From CAYRNR01 sp964425605 (GTDB lineage Bacteria; Myxococcota_A; UBA796; UBA9615; CAYRNR01), in NCBI GenBank assembly GCA_964425605.1, contig CAYRNR010000021.1, positions 10,716-74,715 of the forward strand: a stretch of 64,000 nucleotides of DNA. The letters are read 5' to 3'. Shown here one piece after another: positions 43,045-51,683 of this stretch; position 1 is the first letter of the stretch; every line of letters starts with the position of its first letter. The notes below the pieces were generated by a model. It made no database searches and was not told where the DNA came from. It saw only the letters and a list, made by a program, of their open reading frames with translations. The position numbers and the translations under genes are program-made.

Positions 43045-43073
43045 CCTCGAAGCACCAGGTTTTCGCTTCGAGG
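43045..43073 (+). promoter_or_regulatory. 5'-leader hairpin adjoining the ribosome site
   Basis: CCTCGAAGC (43045-43053) pairs perfectly with GCTTCGAGG (43065-43073), a 9-base stem with an 11-base loop. AAGGAG starts on the next base (43074). The hairpin could gate translation or stabilise the message. Confidence 0.55.
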
Positions 43074-43084
43074 AAGGAGTCGAG

Positions 43085-44947
43085 ATGCGCCGTTCCCTGC
43101 TGATCCTCGCCGCGATTGCGCTGCCCTTCACCGCCGCCGCCGACATCGGCCCCGGCGAGACCGTGGTGGACGGCATCATGGCCGACATCACCAACGAAGG
43201 CTTCGACTTCATCGAGGAGCAGGCCGCGAACTTCGTGCCCTCGGAGATCGTGCTCGAGGACATGTCCATGTACGAGGAGCCCATCTGGGAGTGCTCCATG
43301 GACATCGACGTCTCGAACCTCCAGGTGGACATCCAGCTCGACGATCTCCAGATCACCCCGTCCCAGGACGTGCTCCAGGTCAGCGCCACGGCGTTGATCT
43401 GGGTCAACTCCCAGTGGGATCCGCTCCAGCTCGACGTGGACGCGGGCGGCTTCGTCTGCTGGGCCCTCGACGCGAGCTGCAACGCCTGGACCGACGTGCT
43501 GACCGCCGAGATCACGCTGCAGATGAGCCTGGAGATCATCGACCCGGGCAACGGCGATCCGCCCTACCTCGACGCCACGGTCCCCACCATCCAGCACAAC
43601 CTGGACTCGGCCATCGACTCCCAGGCGATCCACCTGGACTGCTGGATCGGCAGCCTCATCGACTTCATCGAGTTCTTCGGCGTCGACGTCCTGGGCATGA
43701 TCATCGACGCGGCCCTGGCCGACGTCTACACCATGATCGACGAGCTCCCCGCCACCATCGAGGAGGCGGTGGAGGACGGCTTCGACCAGGTGCAGTACGT
43801 GGACACCGTGGACGTGGCCGGCGTCGAGCTGGGCATCGAGCTGGTCCCCCACGACATCATCATCGACCACTACGGCGTGCGCCTGGCGATGAACAGCACC
43901 TTCGACGCCGAGCAGGCCGAGTGCATCTCCGCCTGGGACCCGGGCATCAGCCCGTTCACCGACAACCCGCCCCCCGATCTCGACCCCAACGCCACGTACC
44001 ACCTGCGCGCCCTGCTCGGCGACGACGCCGTCGCCTCCGCGCTGTACGCGGTGTGGCACGGCGGCGTGCTGTGCTACGAGCTCGATCCCGCCGAGCTGGG
44101 CTTCCCCCTCGACACCTCCTTCGTCGCCCTGATGGCCGACGAGGACGATCGCCCGCTCATCGAGCGCATCTGGCTCGACGAGTCCCAGCCGATCATGCTC
44201 CGCACCACCCCCAAGGAGACGCCCACGGTCGACTTCAACGGCGCCCACGACCTCGACGCCCAGGTGGAGAACCTCGGCCTCGACTTCTTCGCCCTGACCC
44301 AGGACCGCTTGGCCCGCGTGTTGACGGTTGACGTGGACGTGGACGCCGGCGTGGACGTCGTCACCCCCGGCGACGGCAGCATCGAGATCGAGCTCGACAT
44401 CGACTCCGACAACCTCTCCCCCGAGGTCAGCTACGACGAGTTCGTCGGCGACCTCTCGTCGCAGATCGAGACCAACTTCTCCGACATCATGAGCGGCTTG
44501 CTCGACACCGTCCTGGGCTCGTTCCTGCCGGACCTCGCCTTCGGCGTGATGCAGATCGCCGGGCTCGGCATCTACAACCTCGACCTGGGCGCCGACGGCC
44601 CCGCCGGCGACTTCCTCTCCGCCGAGGTCACCCTGGACCTCGTCCAGCCCGAGTGCGAGGGCAACCTCGCCGCGCTGGGCTGCGCCGGCGCCGACCTCGG
44701 CTGCGGCGGCGGCTCGGATCCCCTCGGCTGCGGCGGCGGCGATGACGACGACGACACCGTGGGCGACGACGACGACTCGGCCGACCCGTGCTCCTGCCAG
44801 TCGTCGTGCCAGGACGGATCGTGCGACTCCGGTTGCGACGTCACCCACAGCCAGAACCGGCGCGTGCGGGCCATCTGGGCGGGCAACCTGATGCTGCTGG
44901 GCGCGTGCCTGCTGGCGCTGGGCTGGTGGCGCAAGGTCGCCAGGTAG
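43085..44947 (+). CDS. Large exported protein with Asp linker and Cys-rich C-terminal anchor
   Basis: The 620-residue protein follows AAGGAG at the right distance. The signal peptide ends near AAAD. Residues 25-545 are long alternating amphipathic strands and helices (FDFIEEQAANFVPSEIVLED, DVSNLQVDIQLDDLQITPSQ). This pattern recalls elongated lipid-binding TULIP folds, but that is weak. The C-terminus has GCGGGDDDDDTVGDDDDSAD, then a Cys cluster (CSCQSSCQDGSCDSGC). A membrane helix (WAGNLMLLGACLLALGWW) and RKVAR end it, as in C-terminal sorting anchors. Likely tethered at the cell surface. Confidence 0.75.
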   Translation: MRRSLLILAAIALPFTAAADIGPGETVVDGIMADITNEGFDFIEEQAANFVPSEIVLEDMSMYEEPIWECSMDIDVSNLQVDIQLDDLQITPSQDVLQVSATALIWVNSQWDPLQLDVDAGGFVCWALDASCNAWTDVLTAEITLQMSLEIIDPGNGDPPYLDATVPTIQHNLDSAIDSQAIHLDCWIGSLIDFIEFFGVDVLGMIIDAALADVYTMIDELPATIEEAVEDGFDQVQYVDTVDVAGVELGIELVPHDIIIDHYGVRLAMNSTFDAEQAECISAWDPGISPFTDNPPPDLDPNATYHLRALLGDDAVASALYAVWHGGVLCYELDPAELGFPLDTSFVALMADEDDRPLIERIWLDESQPIMLRTTPKETPTVDFNGAHDLDAQVENLGLDFFALTQDRLARVLTVDVDVDAGVDVVTPGDGSIEIELDIDSDNLSPEVSYDEFVGDLSSQIETNFSDIMSGLLDTVLGSFLPDLAFGVMQIAGLGIYNLDLGADGPAGDFLSAEVTLDLVQPECEGNLAALGCAGADLGCGGGSDPLGCGGGDDDDDTVGDDDDSADPCSCQSSCQDGSCDSGCDVTHSQNRRVRAIWAGNLMLLGACLLALGWWRKVAR

Positions 44948-45003
44948 GCACCCCGACCCCCCTTCCCCCCTGGGACAGTCCCATGGGACGCTCCGCCGCC
45001 AGG

Positions 45004-45038
45004 GTGTGACGTCTCACCTCGAAACCGTGTGATCACGG
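45004..45038 (+). promoter_or_regulatory. Two palindromic enhancer-like sites upstream of a sigma-54 promoter
   Basis: GTGTGACGTCTCAC (45004-45017, dyad with two central-flank mismatches) and CCGTGTGATCACGG (45025-45038, perfect 5-base arms around TGAT) are 21 bases apart, two helical turns. They lie 23-57 bases upstream of the -24 element. They are candidate binding sites for a sigma-54 activator. Confidence 0.5.
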
Positions 45039-45060
45039 CGACGCACATCGTTCGCTCGGT

Positions 45061-45076
45061 TGGCACGGCCCTTGCT
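45061..45076 (+). promoter_or_regulatory. Sigma-54 promoter, consensus match
   Basis: TGGCACGGCCCTTGCT matches TGGCAC-N5-TTGCW exactly, with GG and GC dinucleotides 10 bases apart. Transcription would start near 45088, giving a leader of about 35 bases to the ATG at 45123 with GGAGGACC inside it. Confidence 0.82.
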
Positions 45077-45122
45077 CCTTCCCTGGTTCAACGCTCGAAA
45101 CCAATCGAAGGAGGACCGAACG

Positions 45123-46820
45123 ATGACCCACACGAACACCCTCTCCCCCATCCACCGGGCGATGGCCGCGATCACGACGGCGGCGCTCCTGGGAACCAGC
45201 GCTCTGGCGGGTTGCGCCACCCACCTCACCGCCGATCAGAGCGAGGACGGCGCCGAGATGATCGACCTGCTGGCCAACGAGGAGACGGTCCAGCGGACCC
45301 TGGCGAGCCACCTCGACGGCGAGGAGCTGGTCGTCATGTTCGATCCGGCAGGGCCCTCGGCGTTCGGGATCGACTACTCCACCCTCGATGGCCTGGGGGA
45401 GGACGTGTCGAACCTGCTCGCGATCTCCGGCGTGGAGATGTCCGGCGAGGACCTCACCGACCGGATGCACGAGTCCATCCTCACCCTGGTCGAGGCGTCC
45501 TGGCACGACATGGCCCTCGAGGGCACCGAGGACCTCGAGGACAAGAGCCCCTGCGGCTACGAGGTCCAGTACGACGCGACCTTCGACCGCCTCGAGATGG
45601 TCGGGCTGAGGGTCGACGAGGTCAGCGTGGACTTCGACGCGGCCCGCGAGGTCATCGCGGTGGACCTCTCGCTCACCGACCTGACGCTCTCCACCCACGT
45701 CACGGGCGACGTGAACCTCCTGGGGGGATTCTTCTGCCCCGACCTCGGCGACGAGCTCGACGACGACGTGCTGTTGACCGCGGACTTCGCGACCCTGTCC
45801 TTCGAGGTGGACTTCTTCACGTACCAGGGCAGCTGCGACGGCGCCTGCTGCGACCAGGAGCTGGAGGCCGTGTTCTCCCTGGAGGCGGCGTCCGTCTCTG
45901 GCGTCGAGGCGGATCTCCCCGTCGTCGAGATGAGCTTCCTGTACATCGACGTGGACCTCGACGAGCACATCACCGCCAAGGAGATCGAAGGCCGGATCAA
46001 CGCCACGGTGGCCTCGGTCCTGCCCATGGAGATCGCCGCCACCCCCGTGGTCTACGGCCTGGCCGTGGCGACGGACGTGACCTTCACCGACGACGACAAC
46101 GACCACCTCACCTTCGACTGGGTGGTCGATCAGGACGAGGACGGCCTGCTGGCCTGCGATCCCAGCCCCACCGGCATCGTGGACCACGACCTCGACGGCG
46201 CAGACGACGCCATCGACAACTGCCCCGGCCTGTCCAACCCCTCCCAGGACGACCAGGACGGCGACGGCGTCGGCGACGCGTGCGACAACTGCGAGACGGT
46301 CCCCAACCCCGGCCAGGGCGACACCGAGCTCGACGGCATCGGCAACGAGTGCGACCCCGACGACGACAACGACGGCGTGGACGACCCCTGGGACAACTGC
46401 CCCATCCAGGCCAATCCCAACCAGGAGGACGCCGACAAGGACGGCATCGGCGACGCCTGCGAGCCCGACGCCATCGTGGACCAGGACGAGCTCATCATGC
46501 TCGTGGACACCCGCTTCCAGGCCATCGCCCACGTCTTCCAGGACTACGGCGTCTCCGAGGGCCCCTGGGGTTCCTGGTCCAAGATCTCGTCGTACTTCGA
46601 CACCGAGGACTTCGTCGCCGAGGTGGAGAATCCGCTGGTGGAGATCGGCTCCTTCGACGACGAGTGGACGCTGGGGTACATCGACGCCGAGGACTTCCTG
46701 TGGGACCACGGCGTCCCCAAGACCGTCACGTGTGACCACGTGTCGTCCATGCTGAGCATGGACCCCCGCGTGGACGGGGACCTGGCCGCGCAGTTCCTCG
46801 GCGACAACCTCGGGATGTAG
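45123..46820 (+). CDS. Lipoprotein with thrombospondin type-3-like Ca-binding repeats
   Basis: The 565-residue protein has a long lipoprotein signal ending ALAGC (Cys 31). Residues 35-350 are a beta-rich region of unknown fold. Residues about 365-460 are thrombospondin type-3-like repeats: DHDLDGADDAIDNCPGLSNP, DDQDGDGVGDACDNC, DDDNDGVDDPWDNCP, DKDGIGDACEP. These bind Ca2+ and stiffen in known proteins. A 105-residue C-terminal domain follows. The consensus sigma-54 promoter upstream implies activation by an enhancer-binding protein. Confidence 0.82.
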   Translation: MTHTNTLSPIHRAMAAITTAALLGTSALAGCATHLTADQSEDGAEMIDLLANEETVQRTLASHLDGEELVVMFDPAGPSAFGIDYSTLDGLGEDVSNLLAISGVEMSGEDLTDRMHESILTLVEASWHDMALEGTEDLEDKSPCGYEVQYDATFDRLEMVGLRVDEVSVDFDAAREVIAVDLSLTDLTLSTHVTGDVNLLGGFFCPDLGDELDDDVLLTADFATLSFEVDFFTYQGSCDGACCDQELEAVFSLEAASVSGVEADLPVVEMSFLYIDVDLDEHITAKEIEGRINATVASVLPMEIAATPVVYGLAVATDVTFTDDDNDHLTFDWVVDQDEDGLLACDPSPTGIVDHDLDGADDAIDNCPGLSNPSQDDQDGDGVGDACDNCETVPNPGQGDTELDGIGNECDPDDDNDGVDDPWDNCPIQANPNQEDADKDGIGDACEPDAIVDQDELIMLVDTRFQAIAHVFQDYGVSEGPWGSWSKISSYFDTEDFVAEVENPLVEIGSFDDEWTLGYIDAEDFLWDHGVPKTVTCDHVSSMLSMDPRVDGDLAAQFLGDNLGM

Positions 46821-46947
46821 CGACTCTCCCGCCCCCCCACCTCGCCTCGATCAGCCCGCGTTTCCCAGGGCCATCAGACCGATCAGAACGAAGCAGGAGA
46901 CCACACCAGGGACCGACACGCCGTCCGGCACCTCATCGTCCGCGGCC

Positions 46948-47775
46948 CTACTCCGAGTTCTCCTCGCACCATTCCCGAAGGTCCCTCCAGGACGACTTCG
47001 ACTGACTGCACGCCAGGCCCCAGGAGTCGTCGGTTCCGTATCCGCCGATGGTGAGGTCCGACCAGGTCCCGAAGATCCGCATGGTGTTCTCGCCGCCGTC
47101 CCAGGGGACGAAGACCTCGAAGGAGAACATCATGGTGCTGGTGATGTTCTCGCTGGTGGTCAGGGGTTCCTCGGGATAGTAGCCACGGATGACCACGAGC
47201 GGTTCGCCGGTGCCCTCCCAGTCGTCGATGCGGCGGTACTGGAGGTTGGTGACGATGGCGATCTCCGACGTGAGAATCGCCAGCTTGGCTTCGTACGTCC
47301 GCTCGTAGAAGTGGCTCTCACCGTCGAGATAGTCTTCGCGTCCCTGCTCCCACACGGTCTCGAACTGGTTGTAGCTGGACTCGAACAGCTCCATCCAGTT
47401 GTCGAGCATCATGCCTTCCTCGACCAACGTGACCGGGAACTCGAGGATCTCGGCGTGGACGATGCTCGGGACACCGGTGGGATCGAGGTCGGGCAGGCAC
47501 ACCGCGTTGGCGTCGCACGGCGTCAGATCGGCGATGCGGTAGCAGTCGTCGCCCCCGTCGGCCTCGTACGCCACACCCTCGTCGATGAACTCCTGCAAGA
47601 AGGGCTCGAGGATCTCCAGGTCCGCGTGAAATGCCTGGTACAGGGAGAGGTCGCCTGGTGGATCACCGTGGGGGGGCGGAGGCGCCTCGTCACACCCGAC
47701 GCAGCCGGCGTGGATGAAGGGAGTCAGGCAGACGACGACAAATCCCAGAGCCGTGAGGAGCGACCAGTTGCGCAC
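46948..47775 (-). CDS. Lipoprotein or secreted protein of unknown function
   Basis: The 275-residue protein from GTG 47775 has a signal peptide with a Cys-containing end (FIHAGCVGC). The mature part is acidic, with a helical stretch (NWMELFESSYNQFETVWEQG) and a beta C-terminus (SENITSTMMFSFEVFVPWDG). No family was recognised. An out-of-frame hydrophobic anchor-like stretch lies just beyond its stop (46851-46967), raising the chance of a frameshift. Confidence 0.65.
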   Translation of the reverse strand: MRNWSLLTALGFVVVCLTPFIHAGCVGCDEAPPPPHGDPPGDLSLYQAFHADLEILEPFLQEFIDEGVAYEADGGDDCYRIADLTPCDANAVCLPDLDPTGVPSIVHAEILEFPVTLVEEGMMLDNWMELFESSYNQFETVWEQGREDYLDGESHFYERTYEAKLAILTSEIAIVTNLQYRRIDDWEGTGEPLVVIRGYYPEEPLTTSENITSTMMFSFEVFVPWDGGENTMRIFGTWSDLTIGGYGTDDSWGLACSQSKSSWRDLREWCEENSE

Positions 47776-47825
47776 TTGGAGCTTCCTTTCGCTGTAGACG
47801 CGTCAAGCTATCACAACCAGGGGGT

Positions 47826-48707
47826 CTATCGGCCGAAGAGTCCGAAGATCCCCCCGACGACCACGTCGAGCAGCGCGCTCGATGCCTCGGGGGTCGCCCG
47901 GCCGCCGTAGGTCCCCGCGGCCTGGTACCCCCGGTTGGCCTCGCGCGCCCGGGCGATGGTGGCGTCGAACTTGGCGTCCCTCGCCTCCTCCTTGGCCCGC
48001 TGGGTCTCCTTCTTGCGTGCCTCGACGAGGCCACCCTGGGAGACGAACTCGAGGATCCGGTTGAGCTCGCCCGCGTCGAACCACAGGCCGTGGTCCTTGC
48101 ACAGGTCCACGATCACGCCGGAGTAGCGCGCGTAGTTCTGCGGCGTCATCAGCTTGGCGCAGTGGGGACAGGGGATGTAGGCGCGTCCCTTGAACTCGCC
48201 GGTCAGCAAGCCCACCTGGTCGGCGCTGCCGGTCTGCAGATCGGGCCGCACGCCGGTCTCCATGTCCGCGGGCCGATCCCGCATGATCGCCTCGACCGTC
48301 GGCCGGTCGATCCACAGCCCCGCGCACTTGCCGCACTGGTCCACGGCGTACCCCTCGAGCTGGACGTGGAACAGGGTGCCGTCGCAGCGGGGGCATGCGC
48401 AGTCCGTGGCCTCGGGCGGCTTGATCACCTGGGCGCGGATGGGCTCGCCGCAGTCGTCGCAGAACTTCGCGTCCTGGCGCAGCGCGTGGAAGCACTTGGG
48501 GCACACACCGCGGTGAACCGCGCCCTTGCAGTACGGGCAGATGTGGTTCTCGCCGGGGACCGACGCGCCGCACGATGCGCAGGCGATCTTGCGGGTGCGG
48601 TGGGGGACCACCTTCAGCACCTGGCCGCACTTGCAGCGGAACCGCGCGCCCTCGTTGTAGGCTGCCACGTCGTACTGAAGTCCACAGGCTCCACACGCCT
48701 GGAGCAT
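47826..48707 (-). CDS. Multi-zinc-ribbon protein with zf-TFIIB-like domains
   Basis: The 293-residue protein starts at ATG 48707 after GGGAGG. At least five Cys-knuckle pairs occur: CGACGLQ with CKCG, CASCGA with CPYCKG, CPKCF with CDDCGE, then two zf-TFIIB-like units. These units are CPRCDGTLF...CGKCAGLWIDR and CPHCAKLMTP...CKDHGLWFDAGEL. A charged helix (RKKETQRAKEEARDAKFDAT) precedes a hydrophobic end. It is cytosolic and probably a nucleic-acid or protein-binding adaptor. It stands alone. Confidence 0.82.
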   Translation of the reverse strand: MLQACGACGLQYDVAAYNEGARFRCKCGQVLKVVPHRTRKIACASCGASVPGENHICPYCKGAVHRGVCPKCFHALRQDAKFCDDCGEPIRAQVIKPPEATDCACPRCDGTLFHVQLEGYAVDQCGKCAGLWIDRPTVEAIMRDRPADMETGVRPDLQTGSADQVGLLTGEFKGRAYIPCPHCAKLMTPQNYARYSGVIVDLCKDHGLWFDAGELNRILEFVSQGGLVEARKKETQRAKEEARDAKFDATIARAREANRGYQAAGTYGGRATPEASSALLDVVVGGIFGLFGR

Positions 48708-48814
48708 GATCACCTCCCGTCGCCCGGTTCGAGATACCGGATCTTAGCTCGAAATATTCCACCGCGAAGCCCCGTACCTCTGGAAGCAGCGTTCAGTCGA
48801 TGGAGGTACCCAGC

Positions 48815-49063
48815 ATGTTCGATTCCAACACCCATTCCCGACGTTCCCCCATTCTCGCCCTCGCCGCCGTGGCCAGCATGCTGCTGCACCTGGCGTTCGT
48901 GCTCGGGGCGGCCCAGCTGAGCCTGATCGCGCCCAGCCGGCCGCTGGCCCACGTCACGGGGACCCAGGTGGACATCGAGGTCCAGGAGGTCTCGGTGGTC
49001 GTTCCGGCGGAGACCACGGCCGACGCCGGTACGGAGCTGGACGGCGAAAGGACGGTCCTCTAA
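48815..49063 (+). CDS. Small single-span membrane protein
   Basis: The 82-residue protein starts at ATG 48815, eight bases after GGAGG. It has a basic N-terminus (SNTHSRRS), one membrane helix (ILALAAVASMLLHLAFVLG) and an acidic outer tail (VDIEVQEVSVVVPAETTAD). The helix with a central His resembles TonB-type N-termini, but no Pro-rich or TonB C-terminal domain follows. Convergent with apgM. Confidence 0.6.
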   Translation: MFDSNTHSRRSPILALAAVASMLLHLAFVLGAAQLSLIAPSRPLAHVTGTQVDIEVQEVSVVVPAETTADAGTELDGERTVL

Positions 49064-49067
49064 CGGA

Positions 49068-50288
49068 TCAGGATCGGTAGCGCCACAGCAGCTCTTCGAA
49101 GAACTCCGCCCCCTCCATGGCGCCCAGCGCCCCGTCCACGGCCGAGTCGTCGTCGAAGCGGGTCACGCCGTCGGGGACCTTCTCGGGATCGCAGATCAGC
49201 ACGGGCACGGGCTCGCCCACGTGATCACCGCGCTCGACCGGGGTGAGGTGGTCGGGCAGCACAGCGATGGTGGCCTCGATGTCGCGCTCGTCCAGGGCCT
49301 TCAGCATCGGTCCGAGGAGGCGGGCGTCGATGCGCTCGATGCACTCGATCTTGGTGTCCAGATCGCGGGCGTGGCCTGCCTCGTCGGGGCCCTCCACGTG
49401 AACGTAGACGAAGTCGTGGCCGGCCAGGGCGTCCACGGCGGCGGCGGCCTTGCCCTCGTAGTTGGTGTCCACGAGGCCGGTGACGCCGGGGACCTCGATG
49501 GAGGTCATGCCGGCGTAGCGGCCGAGGCCGTGGATCAGGTCCACCGCGGAGATGACGGCGCCGGTGATGCCGAAGCGCTCCTCGAGGGTCTTCATCCGCG
49601 GCTTGCGGCCGGCCGCCCAGAGCCAGATGGTGTTGGCCTTGCGCTTGCCCGCGGCGGCGCGCGCCACGTTGACCGGATGCTCGGTGAGGATCGCCTCGGA
49701 GCGGCGGGTCAGCTCGTTGAGCATCGCGGCGGTCTCGGCCGCGGAGTCGTCCAGGGGCACGATGTCCATCTCGGCCACGGCCCGGCCCACGTGGTCGTGG
49801 GGGGGGAAGAACTCCAGCTCGGGCGAGTACCCGGAGCCGCGAAGGACCAGCAGGTGGCGGTAGCTGATGCCGCGGTGGAACTCCACCCCGTCGGTGCCCA
49901 GCTCGGCCTGGAGCGCGTCCAGCAGCTCGTAGGCCTCCTCCGAGGAGATGTGGCCCGCCGAGTGGTCCACCATCTCGCCGCCCTCGGTGCACACGATGTT
50001 GCACCGCATGGCCACGTCGTCGTCGGCCAGCTCCACGCCCAGGCTCGCGGCCTCGAGCACACCGCGGCCCTGATAGCACTCGCGGGGGTCGTACCCCATG
50101 ACCGACAGGTTGGCCACGGCGCTGTCCGCGGTCATGCCCGGGGGCACGGTGGCGAGGGTCCCGTTGCGGCCGTCGGCGGCGAGCTGGTCCATGTGGGGCT
50201 TGTTCGCGACCATCAGCGGGGTCCGCCCGCCGAGGCGCTCGACCGGGTGGTCGGCCGCGCCGTCCACCAGCAGGATGATCGTCTTCAT
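49068..50288 (-). CDS. apgM: Cofactor-independent phosphoglycerate mutase, ApgM type
   Basis: The 406-residue protein belongs to the alkaline-phosphatase superfamily. Metal/active-site segments are ILLVDGAADHP (Asp9), TADSAVANLSVMGYDP with the candidate Ser, YVHVEGPDEAGHARD and IAVLPDHLTPVERGDH. ApgM interconverts 3- and 2-phosphoglycerate, and related proteins act as phosphonopyruvate decarboxylase-like or homoserine kinase-like enzymes. Five bases separate it from thrC, so a ThrB2-like homoserine kinase role deserves consideration (inference from context). Last gene of the operon. Confidence 0.88.
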   Translation of the reverse strand: MKTIILLVDGAADHPVERLGGRTPLMVANKPHMDQLAADGRNGTLATVPPGMTADSAVANLSVMGYDPRECYQGRGVLEAASLGVELADDDVAMRCNIVCTEGGEMVDHSAGHISSEEAYELLDALQAELGTDGVEFHRGISYRHLLVLRGSGYSPELEFFPPHDHVGRAVAEMDIVPLDDSAAETAAMLNELTRRSEAILTEHPVNVARAAAGKRKANTIWLWAAGRKPRMKTLEERFGITGAVISAVDLIHGLGRYAGMTSIEVPGVTGLVDTNYEGKAAAAVDALAGHDFVYVHVEGPDEAGHARDLDTKIECIERIDARLLGPMLKALDERDIEATIAVLPDHLTPVERGDHVGEPVPVLICDPEKVPDGVTRFDDDSAVDGALGAMEGAEFFEELLWRYRS

Positions 50289-50293
50289 ATCGT

Positions 50294-51655
50294 CTACCCG
50301 TGTGTGTCGGCCAACCACTCGCGGAAGGCCTCGTAGTCCACGTCCATGTTCTCGTACTGCTCGGTCAGGCTGTCCAGGCCGGCCAGCGCGGGGGGCGGCA
50401 CGGGCTCCTCGCCGGTGATGGCCAGCACCTCGTCGGGGAACTTGGCGGGGTGCGCGGTCTCGAGGCTGACGGCGAGCTCGTCGGGGTTCCGGGACTCGGT
50501 CTCGAAGTACCGCTCCAGGGCAGCCCAGCCCACGGCGCCGTGGGGCTCGAGCATGGTCTGATGGGCCCGCCACGTCGCGCCGATGGTGGCGCGGGTCTCG
50601 GTGTCGTCGATGGATACGGACCACATGTCGCGGTGCAACCGCTCCATGTCCGGCAGCTTCACCAGCAACCCGGTCTCGTCCACGTGACCGCCGTAGAGGT
50701 CCACCAGCCGCGCCAGGTTGGACGGGTGGCCCACGTTCATCGCGTTGGAGATGCACGTGCGCGAGGGCACGAGCTTGCTGTACTCGTGGGTGCGGAAGAA
50801 GATCGGCACCTCGTCGTTGGCGTTGGTGGCGACCACGAAGCGCTCGACGGGCAGGCCGGCCCCGTGGGCGAGCAGGCCGCCGCACAGATCGCCGAAGTTG
50901 CCGCTGGGCACCGAGAAGACGATGGGCTCCGCGGCGTCGACGTCGGCGAGCCGCAGCCACGCGTAGATGTAGTACACGGACTGGGGCAGCAGCCGGCCGA
51001 TGTTGATCGAGTTGGCCGACGACAGGCGGATGTGCCCCACGGCGGGGTCGCTGAATGCGCGCTTGACCATGGCCTGGCAGTCGTCGAACTTGCCGTCCAC
51101 GCCGAGGGTCCGCACGTTGCCACCGATGGTGGTCATCTGCTTGCGCTGGCGGTCGGACACCTCGGCCACCGGGAACAGCACCACCACCTCGATGTTCGGC
51201 ACGCCGGCGAAGGCCTGCGCCACCGCGCTGCCCGTGTCACCGGACGTGGCGGTGAGGATCACCAGGGGGGGCTCGCCGGGCTTGACCAGGCGGCCGAGCA
51301 TTCGCCCCATCATCCGCGCGGCGAAGTCCTTGAACGAGGCCGTGGGGCCGCGGTCGAGGCGCATCACGTGGCGCCGCCGGTACACCCGCTCCAGGGGCAC
51401 CTCGAAGTCGTAGGCGTCCTCGCACAGGGCGCGCAGGGTCTCGTCCGTGATCTCGTCGCCCACGTACTTCGAGAGCACCGCGTGCGCGATCTCGGGGTAA
51501 CTCGCTCCCTTGAGACCGCGCAGCTCGTCGAGGCTCCACGGCGGGATCTGCTCGGGCATGAACAGCCCCTTGTCCGGGGCCATGCCGGTGAGCAGGGCCT
51601 CGCCCAGGGTGTAGCCGTCCAGGGTGCGGTTGGTGCTGCGGAAGGTGACCGCCAT
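50294..51655 (-). CDS. thrC: Threonine synthase
   Basis: The 453-residue PLP enzyme converts O-phosphohomoserine to threonine. It opens with MAVTFRSTNRTLDGYTLGEA and MAPDKGLFMPEQIP. The PLP Lys109 is in GPTASFKDFAARMMG. Phosphate-binding and substrate segments are LTATSGDTGSAVAQAF and SSANSINIGRLLPQ. This is the longer E. coli/yeast-like type. It is in an operon with two transsulfuration genes upstream and the ApgM-type gene downstream. Confidence 0.95.
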   Translation of the reverse strand: MAVTFRSTNRTLDGYTLGEALLTGMAPDKGLFMPEQIPPWSLDELRGLKGASYPEIAHAVLSKYVGDEITDETLRALCEDAYDFEVPLERVYRRRHVMRLDRGPTASFKDFAARMMGRMLGRLVKPGEPPLVILTATSGDTGSAVAQAFAGVPNIEVVVLFPVAEVSDRQRKQMTTIGGNVRTLGVDGKFDDCQAMVKRAFSDPAVGHIRLSSANSINIGRLLPQSVYYIYAWLRLADVDAAEPIVFSVPSGNFGDLCGGLLAHGAGLPVERFVVATNANDEVPIFFRTHEYSKLVPSRTCISNAMNVGHPSNLARLVDLYGGHVDETGLLVKLPDMERLHRDMWSVSIDDTETRATIGATWRAHQTMLEPHGAVGWAALERYFETESRNPDELAVSLETAHPAKFPDEVLAITGEEPVPPPALAGLDSLTEQYENMDVDYEAFREWLADTHG

Positions 51656-51683
51656 GGGGGCCTCCTGTGCTGGGAGGGGGATG

